From Anaerolineales bacterium (lineage in GTDB: Bacteria; Chloroflexota; Anaerolineae; Anaerolineales; UBA4823): 38,981 nt of DNA. Location: positions 1 through 38,981 of the forward strand of contig PQAL01000040.1 in assembly GCA_003105035.1 (NCBI GenBank), given 5' to 3'. The position numbers and the translations under genes are program-made. The stretch's first letter is position 1. Every line of letters starts with the position of its first letter. This document shows positions 15,165-23,980 of this stretch, one piece after another. The notes below the pieces were generated by a model. The model saw only the letters and a program-made list of their open reading frames with translations. It was not told where the DNA came from and did not search any database.

Positions 15165-15644
15165 TTATAGATTAACGATTTCTCCGGTTTCAAGGGAGAA
15201 TTGCTTGATCGGATGGGCTGGTATGCCAACGACGACTGTACAAGGTGGTACATCTTTGGTGACTACAGCGCCAGACCCGACAATAGCTGAACGACCCACC
15301 GTAATATTTGGCAAAATGATGACACCTGCTCCAATCCAGGCGCCATCTTGAATGTTGATCGGACCAACATTTGCACCAAAGATTTTATACACATCCCTCG
15401 AGCTGGGAGCCCCTGAAGAAGTTATCAATGTAACACGTTGAGCAATCGTGACTTCGTTACCAATAAATACTTGCGGTTTCTGATATTGAGTATCCACAAT
15501 GATGAGGTCTTCTCCAATATAAACGGGGGAACCAATAGTGTAACCCGCCATGCGCAATAAGGCGGCTCGCAGGTTATAACCCGGAATATTGCGTGCCAAC
15601 AGTTTCAGTATTCTCTTAAAGAACGAACGAATCAATCGAAACAT
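15165..15644 (-). CDS. Left-handed beta-helix (hexapeptide) acyltransferase
   Basis: This 159-residue protein carries several hexapeptide-repeat turns (PVYIGEDLII, VFIGNEVTIAQRV, INIQDGAWIGAGVIILPNI, VGRSAIVGSGAVVTKDVP) and the typical tail VVVGIPAHPIKQF. It belongs to the WbbJ/maltose-acetyltransferase-like group, which O-acetylates sugars from acetyl-CoA as trimers. The loop where relatives carry a catalytic His reads ITSSGAPSSRD here, so the catalytic residue is not obvious. The start at 15644 has AGGAAA upstream. It probably decorates the polymer. Confidence 0.85.
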   Translation of the reverse strand: MFRLIRSFFKRILKLLARNIPGYNLRAALLRMAGYTIGSPVYIGEDLIIVDTQYQKPQVFIGNEVTIAQRVTLITSSGAPSSRDVYKIFGANVGPINIQDGAWIGAGVIILPNITVGRSAIVGSGAVVTKDVPPCTVVVGIPAHPIKQFSLETGEIVNL

Positions 15645-15921
15645 GTATCATTTCCTAATGTAGAGGCAGTTCGTTATTTCCCATTCTTGTGCAAACTATA
15701 GGATGTGTGTGAACCCATCCCGGTGATCGCCCGAGCGAGTATAAATTAAATAAATGATTCCCTTCGCCCTTGCGGCAATAGTGGATTCGGTATCATTTCG
15801 AGTAAATGTCAGGATAAGGCTGCATCGACGGTCTTGGGGAGACAGCAGATGTACCTTAGATTGATTTGACTGGGCATAAAGCGACCATGGAACACGAAGA
15901 ATCGCAAGAAGCAGCGGCAAC

Positions 15922-16911
15922 CTAATGGGCGTTTATAGCTTGGGCGACTAATTCATCCAGTTTAGCAGCCTGGAGGGTCCACTGTTGCCTCTTCTCGTCT
16001 CGAAGCACAGCGATTTCTCTTTTCAAGCGCACACGCTCATTCATCATCAATAGGATCCCATCGCGGATGCCATCGCTGGTGTTGTTCACATATACTGTTC
16101 CCTTTGGGAAGAATTCACGCAGGAATGGCCAGTCGGAGGTAATCAGTGGTTGACCAATCGATACTGCTTCAACGCCTCCCAACTGTAATGTATGGTTGCG
16201 TGTGGTGAGCGCCATGATCACATCCACTGCTCTAAGCAAGCCAATATACTGCGCGTCAGAAAGAAAACCAGTGCACGTAACATTGGTCGGGAGAGAATCG
16301 TGAAAGCTTTTTGGTTTATTTTTGGCATCTCCAGTGATATAAACGTGGACTTGTGGTAATTCAGTGGCAGCCCTAACGACAGCCTCTAGTGGCTCATCTG
16401 GCGAAAATGTACTGATAAACGCGAGGCGAAATCCCGTCCCCGCAGAGAACGCTTCGACAGTAGGTAAAGCCAAAAATGGATCGCCCATTATTAAGGCATG
16501 AGCGCCCCATGAACTGACGATGTCGGCCCAATGCTGAGTGGTCACAATGTTTGTCACGGCGCGCCGCGCCAACAGTTTCTGAATCGGCAATGCCCATTCC
16601 CAAACGTGATCAAATGCCGCACTGTGGTGATCAAACACAAATTTTGTGCGCGTAATATAACAATAAATGCCTACCACAAGGCCGCAGATCACAGGGGGGT
16701 TCTGAACATGAACAGCTCTGGGTCGCTCTGTGAACAGCGCCTGCAGCGTGCGGAGGGCTTGCAACACATACCTGGCTGGCGTATAAATTGGCGTTTGGAA
16801 ACGGGGATAATAGATACAATGTAGTTTGCCCTGGAACGCTTTGGCAAACACCTCACTCCTGCGGCTGTGAGGCGCCCAAACGATAAATGCCCAAGGCACT
16901 CCGTCACTCAT
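15922..16911 (-). CDS. GT4-like glycosyltransferase
   Basis: This 329-residue protein starts at ATG 16911 behind AGGGGG. It is shorter than a standard GT4 enzyme but has the same plan. The N-terminal half has HVQNPPVICG and FDHHSAAFDHVW, and the C-terminal donor domain begins LAFISTFSPDEPLEAVV, with a catalytic-site-like LGGVEAVSIGQPLITSDW. A helical tail (KREIAVLRDEKRQQWTLQ) closes the protein. It probably transfers one sugar of the repeat unit; donor and acceptor cannot be deduced. The 277 bp after its stop, before the acyltransferase, contain only a doubtful 74-codon frame with a TTG start. Confidence 0.75.
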   Translation of the reverse strand: MSDGVPWAFIVWAPHSRRSEVFAKAFQGKLHCIYYPRFQTPIYTPARYVLQALRTLQALFTERPRAVHVQNPPVICGLVVGIYCYITRTKFVFDHHSAAFDHVWEWALPIQKLLARRAVTNIVTTQHWADIVSSWGAHALIMGDPFLALPTVEAFSAGTGFRLAFISTFSPDEPLEAVVRAATELPQVHVYITGDAKNKPKSFHDSLPTNVTCTGFLSDAQYIGLLRAVDVIMALTTRNHTLQLGGVEAVSIGQPLITSDWPFLREFFPKGTVYVNNTSDGIRDGILLMMNERVRLKREIAVLRDEKRQQWTLQAAKLDELVAQAINAH

Positions 16912-17006
16912 TACGCCCCCTATTGATCTGGCTCATTCTTGTTGTTCCGGTTCTCCTGATCATGATTCGCAAATGAACAACCGACTCTAGTCATCAATGA
17001 ATCATC

Positions 17007-18269
17007 TCAAAAAGCAAGGGTAGGAGGCTTCTCTCCAGGCAATAAGCATGATTCAAAGAGCTTTGCCAATTGTGATGCATTGCCGTCCACATCAAACTCA
17101 CGCATCACTTTCTGGCGACCATTTTTACCTAGCTGCAGACATAGTTCTTTATCTTCGATCAACCGTTGAATGGCGTCTGCCAGGGCAATAGCATCTTTTT
17201 CAGATACTAGAAGGCCACTTTCTCCGTCTTGGATGAGCTCTGGAATGCCCGACACTCGTGTCGACACAACCGCGATTTCACAAGCCATGGCTTCCATCAG
17301 GGCGACGGGAATGCCATCCATGTCACCATTCCGGGCAACGATGCATGGTAAAACGAAGATATCAGCCTGGTTGAGGTAATCTCTGACCTGTTCTATGAAG
17401 ATTGCGCCTGGCAGGTCAACGATCTCCTTCAGGCCATATTGATCGATCAACCGCTGAATTATGGGCTTCTGTGGCCCATCTCCCGCAAGTACACATTGAA
17501 AGCTTACGCCGCGTCCTTTCAGCAATCGGCAGGCTTCAATCAAATAAAGTGCGCCTTTGCGTTCCTCAAGTTGCGATACAAAAAAGATAAATGGGACAAT
17601 ATTCGCAGGTCGCGGATAGGGTGGTGAAAACTGGCCGGGAGAAATGCCACAGTGAACGATGTGGGTTTTTCCTCTCCAACTTTCTCCTGGGACCAGGCGC
17701 AACAGATATTCTTGGCTAAATCTGGAGATGACGGCGATGAAGCGCGACTCCCGCACCTTCTCTTTTAACAACAGCCGATCAGTAAAAAATATGTTGTGCG
17801 CCGTGAAACTGAACGATATATTCAGTAGCCGGGCCACGATCAGTGCAATGCTGGCGGCGTTAATGGTGAAATGAGCGTGCAGATGCTGAATGTTCCGCTG
17901 CTGTACCTCCTTGGCAAGGTAAACTGCTTCGCCAAAATGATACACCGTGCGGAGCCGGTTTTTCCAGCTCTCCCCTGGTCGCGTTAGAACAAAAAGCGCC
18001 GTGCCGATGTAATTTATCGGACGAGTTAGCAGAAAATATATGTGCCGCTGTAAGAATCTGGGCCACGAAATCGGAAAAATATAGCAGGTGGTATCCATCA
18101 ATGGCTGAGATTCCGGTGAAAGTTTACTTGCCGTTGGCTTCCAGACAGAAAACGTTGTAATGTCGAACCCGCAATGCTGCAGGGCCAGTACTTCTCGATA
18201 GATAAAAGTTGTTGTTAGACTAGGATACGTTTGCAGGATATAGCCAATCGATGCATCTGTCTTTTTCAA
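17007..18269 (-). CDS. Glycosyltransferase, GT4 family (WcaL-like)
   Basis: This 420-residue protein is a canonical GT4 enzyme. It has IGYILQTYPSLTTTFIYRE at the N-terminus (the colanic-acid WcaL-like start) and SFTAHNIFF mid-protein. The donor domain begins IFFVSQLEERKGALYLIEA and has the full EX7E-type site DGIPVALMEAMACEIAVVST followed by GIPELIQDGESGLLV. The start appears to be a TTG at 18269, since no ATG or GTG precedes the conserved N-terminus. It lies only 17 bp after the beta-helix gene's stop codon, which implies cotranscription. Confidence 0.9.
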   Translation of the reverse strand: MKKTDASIGYILQTYPSLTTTFIYREVLALQHCGFDITTFSVWKPTASKLSPESQPLMDTTCYIFPISWPRFLQRHIYFLLTRPINYIGTALFVLTRPGESWKNRLRTVYHFGEAVYLAKEVQQRNIQHLHAHFTINAASIALIVARLLNISFSFTAHNIFFTDRLLLKEKVRESRFIAVISRFSQEYLLRLVPGESWRGKTHIVHCGISPGQFSPPYPRPANIVPFIFFVSQLEERKGALYLIEACRLLKGRGVSFQCVLAGDGPQKPIIQRLIDQYGLKEIVDLPGAIFIEQVRDYLNQADIFVLPCIVARNGDMDGIPVALMEAMACEIAVVSTRVSGIPELIQDGESGLLVSEKDAIALADAIQRLIEDKELCLQLGKNGRQKVMREFDVDGNASQLAKLFESCLLPGEKPPTLAF

Positions 18270-18286
18270 AGAGAGGGTCTTCTTTT

Positions 18287-20398
18287 TTAGCGTAAAATAT
18301 CGGGCAAGTAAACCAGCGGGAGCACACCGGTAAACTCGAACGCGCCGATGTCCGGTTTCTCGTCCTTATAATCCCATGGGGCGCGATCATTAAATCCTGT
18401 TATCACACACCCGAAGTCAATCTCCGGGCTTCCAACTTGCAAGGTGAAATCTGGATTGAACCGGGTAAGGTTGTTGGAAATGCCATGCAGCTCTTGTCCC
18501 GTATAGGAGCGGAAACTGGCCAGCTCTTGATAGACGCCATTTCCCAATGGTCCGCCAGTATTTGACCATTTTATGAAATCGTTATCCTTGGTAGATCCGG
18601 GATTGTGCAAATTATCGCAGTCCATAGAATGACCAGCAGTTGTGTTGGGTAGAGACAGTTGAAACACCTTCCGGGTGACAGCCCATAAATTATTGCGCGA
18701 GACGATACCGGAAAAATAGATACCGCCCGCATCCTGGATGCCATTGCCGTTTAGGGGCGAGTCTGGAAGCGAGATGGTATTGTGATAGAAATAAACTCGT
18801 CCAGCCCCAAGGTCGTTCACAGTAGACCCGACCTTAAAAGCAAACTCGCTAGAATAAACTAGCCCGTCTGAATCAACACGCCCCTGCGGGTCACGCCCGC
18901 CAATAATGAGATTCCGAAACACATAAATTGGTCCAGCATTTGTGGAGGTACCCCGGAACCAGTCCTGGTTGGAGACGCCATCCATGCAGTCGCGAATGGT
19001 ATTCCTCCACACGCGAATATTGTAGCTGGGCTCATTATCTACCTCAATACCATCGTCCATATAATCTTCAATCAGATTGTCATACACATCGGTGTCGTGC
19101 GATTGGAATTGCACCTCGATCGCATCCGACCCTCCGTTGAAGTGGTTGCGCCGGACCACGTTACCGGGCTGAGCCCAGATCACCGCCACACCACCAGCCC
19201 AGGCGTAGCTGTATTGCGCTTGCCAATTCCAACCATTATCTTTATAGCCGCGTTCGTAGAAGGCGTTATCCTGGATCAGATTATTCGATGACGCGGGCTC
19301 ATCCCAATGACCCACAAAGACGCCATATTTGCTGCCGTGAAAGGTGTTACCTTCGATGATGTTATTATCAGCTCCCGTCGCGCCCGGCACGCCGTAGGGC
19401 TTGCGCAGGTACAGGCTGTATTGGCTGTAGTAACGGATCTCGAGATTGCGAACACGAACATAATCTGCCCCTGTCAGCAGCAATGCCGTCGAATAGCGGG
19501 AAACCTGTATCTCGTGGTTGTCGGGATCATCACCTTCGTAGGTAGTAACGTAGAGACGGCCGAGGGTATGGACGCTGTCGCAGCTATAGAAAGCCTTGCC
19601 AGGCGGAGCTGCAAGGAATTGATTCCATTCGCTGCTGCCATGATTGTAAACAAGAAATCGCACACTATCGCCATTACGCTGCTCGCCGATGTAGTTGGGC
19701 AGCGAACCCCCGCTATAGCAGGTCTTATCGCCCCATGTAAGGTCGGTGTAGTAGATATTACCCTGATAGTTATGCCAGTTATCTATGCCTGGATTATTGA
19801 TGGCAGGGTCAGACCCGTCCAGTGCGACTTGAGCGCCGGGGTCGGCTTCGATGGTCAGGTAGTGACCCGGTGTACCCGAGTTGTTTTCTGACAGCACAAC
19901 TGATGTGTAGTATATGCCCGCACGGATGCGGATCGTATCGCCAGGTGAGGCCGCGTTTATCACGGTTTGCAGGTTGCCGTTGTCCGGCACGTAGCGGACG
20001 GTTCCACCGCTCCCAACGTCGGGGTAGTCAGGTCGCGTGTTGATCATTCCAGTCTTGCTGGAAGGCGATACTCCATCGGGGTCGGAAAATTGCACTTCGA
20101 TGTCATAGGCTACGCCTGGCGAAAGCGACACCACGCTGCCGCGCCACTGGCGCGCGGAGCGATCCACGTAAAGCTCATGCCCGGCCAGCCAGGATGCTGA
20201 ACCGCTTGGCCGATAGCGTAAGGAAGCCGCGCTATTCTGGTTATCGTCGCCCGTATAAGGCGCAACCACGCCGATGCTTTCAATCGTCGCATTTATCGAT
20301 AATTCACCCGGAGAGGTCGAATTGGCTTGCGGCATCTGGCCGGCTCTCCCCAGCATCGAAATCAAGTACATGCCGATGAAAACCAGTTGTTTGATCAT
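18287..20398 (-). CDS. Secreted right-handed parallel beta-helix protein (possible polysaccharide lyase/hydrolase)
   Basis: This 703-residue protein starts at ATG 20398 with an excellent GGAGG 5 nt upstream. A short hydrophobic N-terminus (IKQLVFIGMYLISMLG) looks like a signal peptide. Residues 30-120 resemble a fibronectin-III-like domain ending YDIEVQFSDPDG. A pectate-lyase-like parallel beta-helix follows from about 130 to 650, introduced by LQTVINAASPGDTIRIRAG and full of N-x-I-x-x-N turns such as NNIIEGNTF and NLIEDYMDDGIEVDN, and closed by KPDIGAFEF. The protein ends PLVYLPDILR. Such helices usually bind or cleave acidic polysaccharides, so it may trim the polymer made by this cluster. 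The first 95 bases overlap the end of the deacetylase gene. Confidence 0.85.
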   Translation of the reverse strand: MIKQLVFIGMYLISMLGRAGQMPQANSTSPGELSINATIESIGVVAPYTGDDNQNSAASLRYRPSGSASWLAGHELYVDRSARQWRGSVVSLSPGVAYDIEVQFSDPDGVSPSSKTGMINTRPDYPDVGSGGTVRYVPDNGNLQTVINAASPGDTIRIRAGIYYTSVVLSENNSGTPGHYLTIEADPGAQVALDGSDPAINNPGIDNWHNYQGNIYYTDLTWGDKTCYSGGSLPNYIGEQRNGDSVRFLVYNHGSSEWNQFLAAPPGKAFYSCDSVHTLGRLYVTTYEGDDPDNHEIQVSRYSTALLLTGADYVRVRNLEIRYYSQYSLYLRKPYGVPGATGADNNIIEGNTFHGSKYGVFVGHWDEPASSNNLIQDNAFYERGYKDNGWNWQAQYSYAWAGGVAVIWAQPGNVVRRNHFNGGSDAIEVQFQSHDTDVYDNLIEDYMDDGIEVDNEPSYNIRVWRNTIRDCMDGVSNQDWFRGTSTNAGPIYVFRNLIIGGRDPQGRVDSDGLVYSSEFAFKVGSTVNDLGAGRVYFYHNTISLPDSPLNGNGIQDAGGIYFSGIVSRNNLWAVTRKVFQLSLPNTTAGHSMDCDNLHNPGSTKDNDFIKWSNTGGPLGNGVYQELASFRSYTGQELHGISNNLTRFNPDFTLQVGSPEIDFGCVITGFNDRAPWDYKDEKPDIGAFEFTGVLPLVYLPDILR

Positions 20399-21344
20399 TT
20401 GCCTCCATCGTGTTACCGTCCGCTATCATCACAGACTTCTTAGTATAATCGCTGGCGGTCATAAACACAACGTCAGGGAAGGAGGCCATATAAGCCAACA
20501 ATTCTTCAGTGTGGGCTAAATGGCGGTGGCGGTCCGACTTGAGCAGATTGCGCAACCGCAGGCCATTAGCTCGGATGTATGAAGGAGAAAAGTACTTCCG
20601 TTGCAGCGGCTCCAGTGCTTTACCTTTGCCCATCGGAGCGAACTCTATCGGGTGCGCCAGGTAAACGATTGGCTTGCCCGTTCGGCGCGCTTCTGCATAG
20701 AGAATCCGGAAGAAACGCTTCATGGACGACAGTCCTGCAGCGTAGAGCATGGAAGAAATGAACGGTGCAATCAGCGCTGATACAGGGATCTCCAAGATCG
20801 GAACATTCCCCCGCCTGAAGGCGCTGCTTTGGTGGGGGTAATACGGGCGGCGTGGGGCACCAAGCCAGCCGAAATTGATGAGATTGGAGCTCACCAGGTC
20901 CATGCGTTGCGAACAGACCGAGCTATCCGACCAATAGCCCTGTTCAGCAAGCAGCTTAAGCGTTTGAGAGGAGGTCTTGACGCGCGGGCTACGGAAGGAG
21001 CGTACAGGCTCATCCAGCACAGATAGCAATGCATCCGTCGCCCGACAAATATAATCGCGCTGCAAGCCTTCTGGCATGCGGTTGTAATTCTCTTCGTCGC
21101 CGTGGGTGAACCCATGACAACCTATCTCGTGACCCAGAGCCCGCATTTTCATAAAATCTTCAGCGTATTCGTGCGCCGGCTGGGCCGTAAAATAGAAGGT
21201 AGCGGGAATGCTGTACCGCTGGCACATGTCCAACGTGACCCATAGCGCTTTTTGCCGCCGGTCGAACGGCATCCACGGGTCAGGGTCAACGTCCCAGGTG
21301 ATCAGCACAGGGACGGAAGGGCGTGATGTGCTTTTGGTGTTCAT
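20304..21344 (-). CDS. Polysaccharide deacetylase (NodB family, CE4)
   Basis: This 346-residue protein is read from the ATG at 21344, which overlaps the preceding stop codon as TGATG; an adjacent GTG at 21347 is less likely. NodB motifs are intact: the metal/base aspartates in ITWDVDPD (residues 16-23) and the metal-binding HGFTH (His77 and His81), with SFRSPR as motif 3. There is no signal peptide, so it acts in the cytoplasm or on lipid-linked intermediates, unlike many CE4 enzymes. It probably removes N-acetyl groups from a polymer amino-sugar. The last 32 codons overlap the start of the beta-helix gene in another frame. Confidence 0.88.
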   Translation of the reverse strand: MNTKSTSRPSVPVLITWDVDPDPWMPFDRRQKALWVTLDMCQRYSIPATFYFTAQPAHEYAEDFMKMRALGHEIGCHGFTHGDEENYNRMPEGLQRDYICRATDALLSVLDEPVRSFRSPRVKTSSQTLKLLAEQGYWSDSSVCSQRMDLVSSNLINFGWLGAPRRPYYPHQSSAFRRGNVPILEIPVSALIAPFISSMLYAAGLSSMKRFFRILYAEARRTGKPIVYLAHPIEFAPMGKGKALEPLQRKYFSPSYIRANGLRLRNLLKSDRHRHLAHTEELLAYMASFPDVVFMTASDYTKKSVMIADGNTMEANDQTTGFHRHVLDFDAGESRPDAASQFDLSG

Positions 21345-22513
21345 CACCCTGCCCTGCTCATCAACAGATTTTCATACAAGGTAGCATATTGTAGCGCCAC
21401 ACAAGCGAGGGAATATTTTTCTTCCACTGTCTTAAGTGCTTCCCGACCCAGATCCTGTCGTAACTCCTCGTTCCCCGCCAGCGCAGCGATAGCCTGGGCT
21501 AAAGCCTGGTCGTCGTCCGGCGTTACAAGCAACCCATTACGCCCATGCCGGATCAGGTTGTTGTTCCCGGGGATATCGGTGGCGATGCAGGGCAAGCCGC
21601 ACGCCATGGCCTCTAAAAGAGCATTCGACATGCCCTCAGACAGCGACGGCAGTACAAAGCAGTCACACTCTTTAAGGAGAGTATCCACATGATCGAGGTG
21701 CCCCAGGAATTCCACACGCTGATCGATCCCAAGCTCATTCGCCATGATTTGCAGCTCCTGCTCAATCGGTCCCGTTCCGGCTAGTTTGAGTCGCCATGAA
21801 AGGTCGGGTCTTTCTTGCGCAAGACGGCCGAGCGCCATGAGCAGAGTGCCAATCCCTTTCTGAGGATGGAGCCGGCCCACAAACGCAATACTCATCGGCG
21901 TGTGTCGAGAATAGCTGCGCTGCTTAGAGAGAGGTTCTATTTCTACTCCGTTTGGAATGAAAACAACCCTATCCTTGGGTAGGCCAAGGGAGACCATCTC
22001 ATCAGCGATTTGTAGATTCAACGCGACAATGGCATTGACACCGCGCAACGTGCTCACCACAAAATCCTGGAACCAAATGTCGCGACCCCTTCTCAGCCTT
22101 TTGGCATCTCCATACCTGCCACTGGCCATAGGGCGAATCAGGACCGGCTTTTTTAGCCACTGGCCAGCCAGCACGCCAATGGAGGCTTCAACTAGGGCTG
22201 ATTGACAATGGAGCAGGTCATACTCGTTTCGATGCCAGAGCAGGTACAAAAAGAGTGAGAGCAGGTAGGCATAGAAACCAAATTTCCGTAAGCCCTTTAC
22301 GCCAAACGCCCCCCATGCCGTAAAATGCCGGTCGACAGAAACGCCCTGAATGACCTCGTGGCGTGGCTGGCCCCATTCCCATAACCCGGTCACGATCCTG
22401 ATCGAAACTCCCATTCTTTGTAGCTCGCTAGCCAGCCTGAGGGCCTGGCGTTCCGCGCCGCCGATAGGCAGTGATGGAATGTAGAACTCTCGCAGCAGAA
22501 TGAGAACACTCAT
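21344..22513 (-). CDS. Glycosyltransferase, GT4 family
   Basis: I chose the ATG at 22513 (MSVLILLREFYIPSLPIGGAE) over an upstream GTG at 22525, because GT4 enzymes start this close to the first strand and its glycine loop. The product has 389 residues. The donor domain begins IAFVGRLHPQKGIGTLLMAL and has the catalytic segment LSEGMSNALLEAMACGLP, a full EX7E motif, followed by IRHGRNGLLV. It probably adds a sugar to the growing lipid-linked unit. Its stop codon overlaps the deacetylase start as TGATG, so the two proteins are likely made in a fixed ratio. Confidence 0.9.
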   Translation of the reverse strand: MSVLILLREFYIPSLPIGGAERQALRLASELQRMGVSIRIVTGLWEWGQPRHEVIQGVSVDRHFTAWGAFGVKGLRKFGFYAYLLSLFLYLLWHRNEYDLLHCQSALVEASIGVLAGQWLKKPVLIRPMASGRYGDAKRLRRGRDIWFQDFVVSTLRGVNAIVALNLQIADEMVSLGLPKDRVVFIPNGVEIEPLSKQRSYSRHTPMSIAFVGRLHPQKGIGTLLMALGRLAQERPDLSWRLKLAGTGPIEQELQIMANELGIDQRVEFLGHLDHVDTLLKECDCFVLPSLSEGMSNALLEAMACGLPCIATDIPGNNNLIRHGRNGLLVTPDDDQALAQAIAALAGNEELRQDLGREALKTVEEKYSLACVALQYATLYENLLMSRAG

Positions 22514-23067
22514 AAGCTCAAGCACTTATTTCTATCAATGCTAATGCTACATCTCCGCCTGGCATAATTTTGTGGCTCCCATTTCCTGGTCGACAGAATT
22601 GTCGCCCTTGACAACTTGCCATCTCATTTCTCGCAAGAAGAATTAGTCGATTTGATATTGTGTTGATCCTAAATAAACCAGAACGCCGCCCTTGGGAAGA
22701 ACCAACCAGAAGATCCGGGGCTGTCAATCCTCTTATGAACCGGTCCATGTGACAATTATCTTTCCAGTGGCGGCATCGAATGCATTGTGTGTTGAGAACA
22801 TTAAACCGATTTTCAATGCTTGCGAATGGTTATCAGTTTTGGAAGGATTACATGGTAATGTTAAACGAATAGGAAACCGAAAGCTTGAAGTCTTGTTACC
22901 CCCTCTCTCCCCACAACTTTTGAGTAAATTCTGTGCGTAAAAGCTCCCGATCACTGCCTTCTATCTGGAACAAGCTCCGGGAGTTACGCTTATTTCACAC
23001 ATTTAGTGTCTTGATTGGTGAATAGAGTCCTAATTAGAATCTCCCATTCGAGCATAGAACACATTCG
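22514..23067. other. Intergenic stretch without a credible gene
   Basis: These 554 bases separate the methyltransferase from the following glycosyltransferase. Short frames of 70-80 codons exist on both strands, but none has a recognisable domain, a clear ribosome-binding site or family-like composition. The segment is more AT-rich than its neighbours. A palindromic CTCCGGGAG lies near 22975 without a following T-run, so no terminator is claimed. It could be an eroded gene. Confidence 0.5.
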
Positions 23068-23802
23068 TTAAGGTTTTTCAATTATATAGAACAGATTTCT
23101 GTGGTTGAATGTCAATCGCCCGAATGAAACCAGGTACAAAGCCCATAGAAATGCTCTCGCCAGAAACCATACAGCCCGTTTTTTTATTGGAAGTCCATCT
23201 ATTCTATATTCGGCCTTCATAATTAAGCCGTAATTCTCGCAAAAACTGTAAATGCCGTTCCGAGATACCACTTTATCAAAATACACCGGGTAAGGGCCAA
23301 CCCCTGGCTTTCCTGCATTTTTTATCCCTTGAATGTATTTTTTGTAGAAGATGTGAAACATAAACGGGATGGTCCTTGTCACAAAACCATATCCCGAATC
23401 TCTATTAGGTAACACAAGGATCATCAATCCGCCGTGTTTTAACCATCTGGTAAAATTTTTTAGGACATCTTCAGCACCATCGACGTGTTCAAGAACATAA
23501 TTAGAAACAACAATATCATAGTAATCGTCAGTTAGCGTAACGGTGCGCAGATCAGCGAGAATAGCTACATCTAGATCATTTTGCTGATTTCCTCGAAGAT
23601 TTAAAGCATCTTCATCAAGATCAACGCCTGTTAGAATACATTGAATTTCGTTTAAGTCAATCCCACCACCTCTTCCACATCCTGCCTCCAAAATCTGTAA
23701 GGGTTTCCTGGAATTAGCTTTTTGTAGAATATGGTTTTTAGCAATATCCATTGCTGCTTGGGTACTATATAGGTTTATTGCTTCGGAAAGTTTATATTTC
23801 AT
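23068..23802 (-). CDS. Class I SAM-dependent methyltransferase
   Basis: This 244-residue protein is read from the ATG at 23802; a TTG at 23814 would add four residues. SAM-binding motif I is LQILEAGCGRGGGID, motif II is the acidic TGVDLDEDAL, and the post-motif YDIVVSNYVLEHV is typical of Methyltransf_11/25 enzymes. The C-terminal part has the extended hydrophobic segments (WFLARAFLWALYLVSFG) seen in methyltransferases of polysaccharide clusters. It may methylate a sugar of the repeat unit or cap a chain end; neither can be told from sequence. Confidence 0.85.
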   Translation of the reverse strand: MKYKLSEAINLYSTQAAMDIAKNHILQKANSRKPLQILEAGCGRGGGIDLNEIQCILTGVDLDEDALNLRGNQQNDLDVAILADLRTVTLTDDYYDIVVSNYVLEHVDGAEDVLKNFTRWLKHGGLMILVLPNRDSGYGFVTRTIPFMFHIFYKKYIQGIKNAGKPGVGPYPVYFDKVVSRNGIYSFCENYGLIMKAEYRIDGLPIKKRAVWFLARAFLWALYLVSFGRLTFNHRNLFYIIEKP

Positions 23803-23980
23803 TTCTGTACTCAACTAAAGAGTTGTTAGGCCCAGGAAAACGATAATAAGCAGCGAATAGGGATAAACTCAGCTTTCATAAACGGAATTTTCTCATCGTC
23901 CCGTCCACATAATTAGATTCAGAGATGGCTATTGAAGATAAGTTATAACCGGATCAGGAAATAGCAATAAATAATGTTTT

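Noticed and set aside
15696-15920. 74-codon minus-strand frame after the GT4-like gene
   Set aside because: It begins with TTG directly after the previous stop, has no domain and no ribosome-binding site, and its composition is unlike its neighbours.
19307-19891. 194-codon plus-strand frame opposite the beta-helix gene
   Set aside because: It is antisense to a conserved beta-helix region with clear N-x-I-x-x-N turns, and lacks domains and a ribosome-binding site.
22518-22954. Two overlapping minus-strand frames of 73-76 codons
   Set aside because: No homology that I can recognise, no ribosome-binding site, and they overlap each other. They are treated as chance frames in an intergenic gap.
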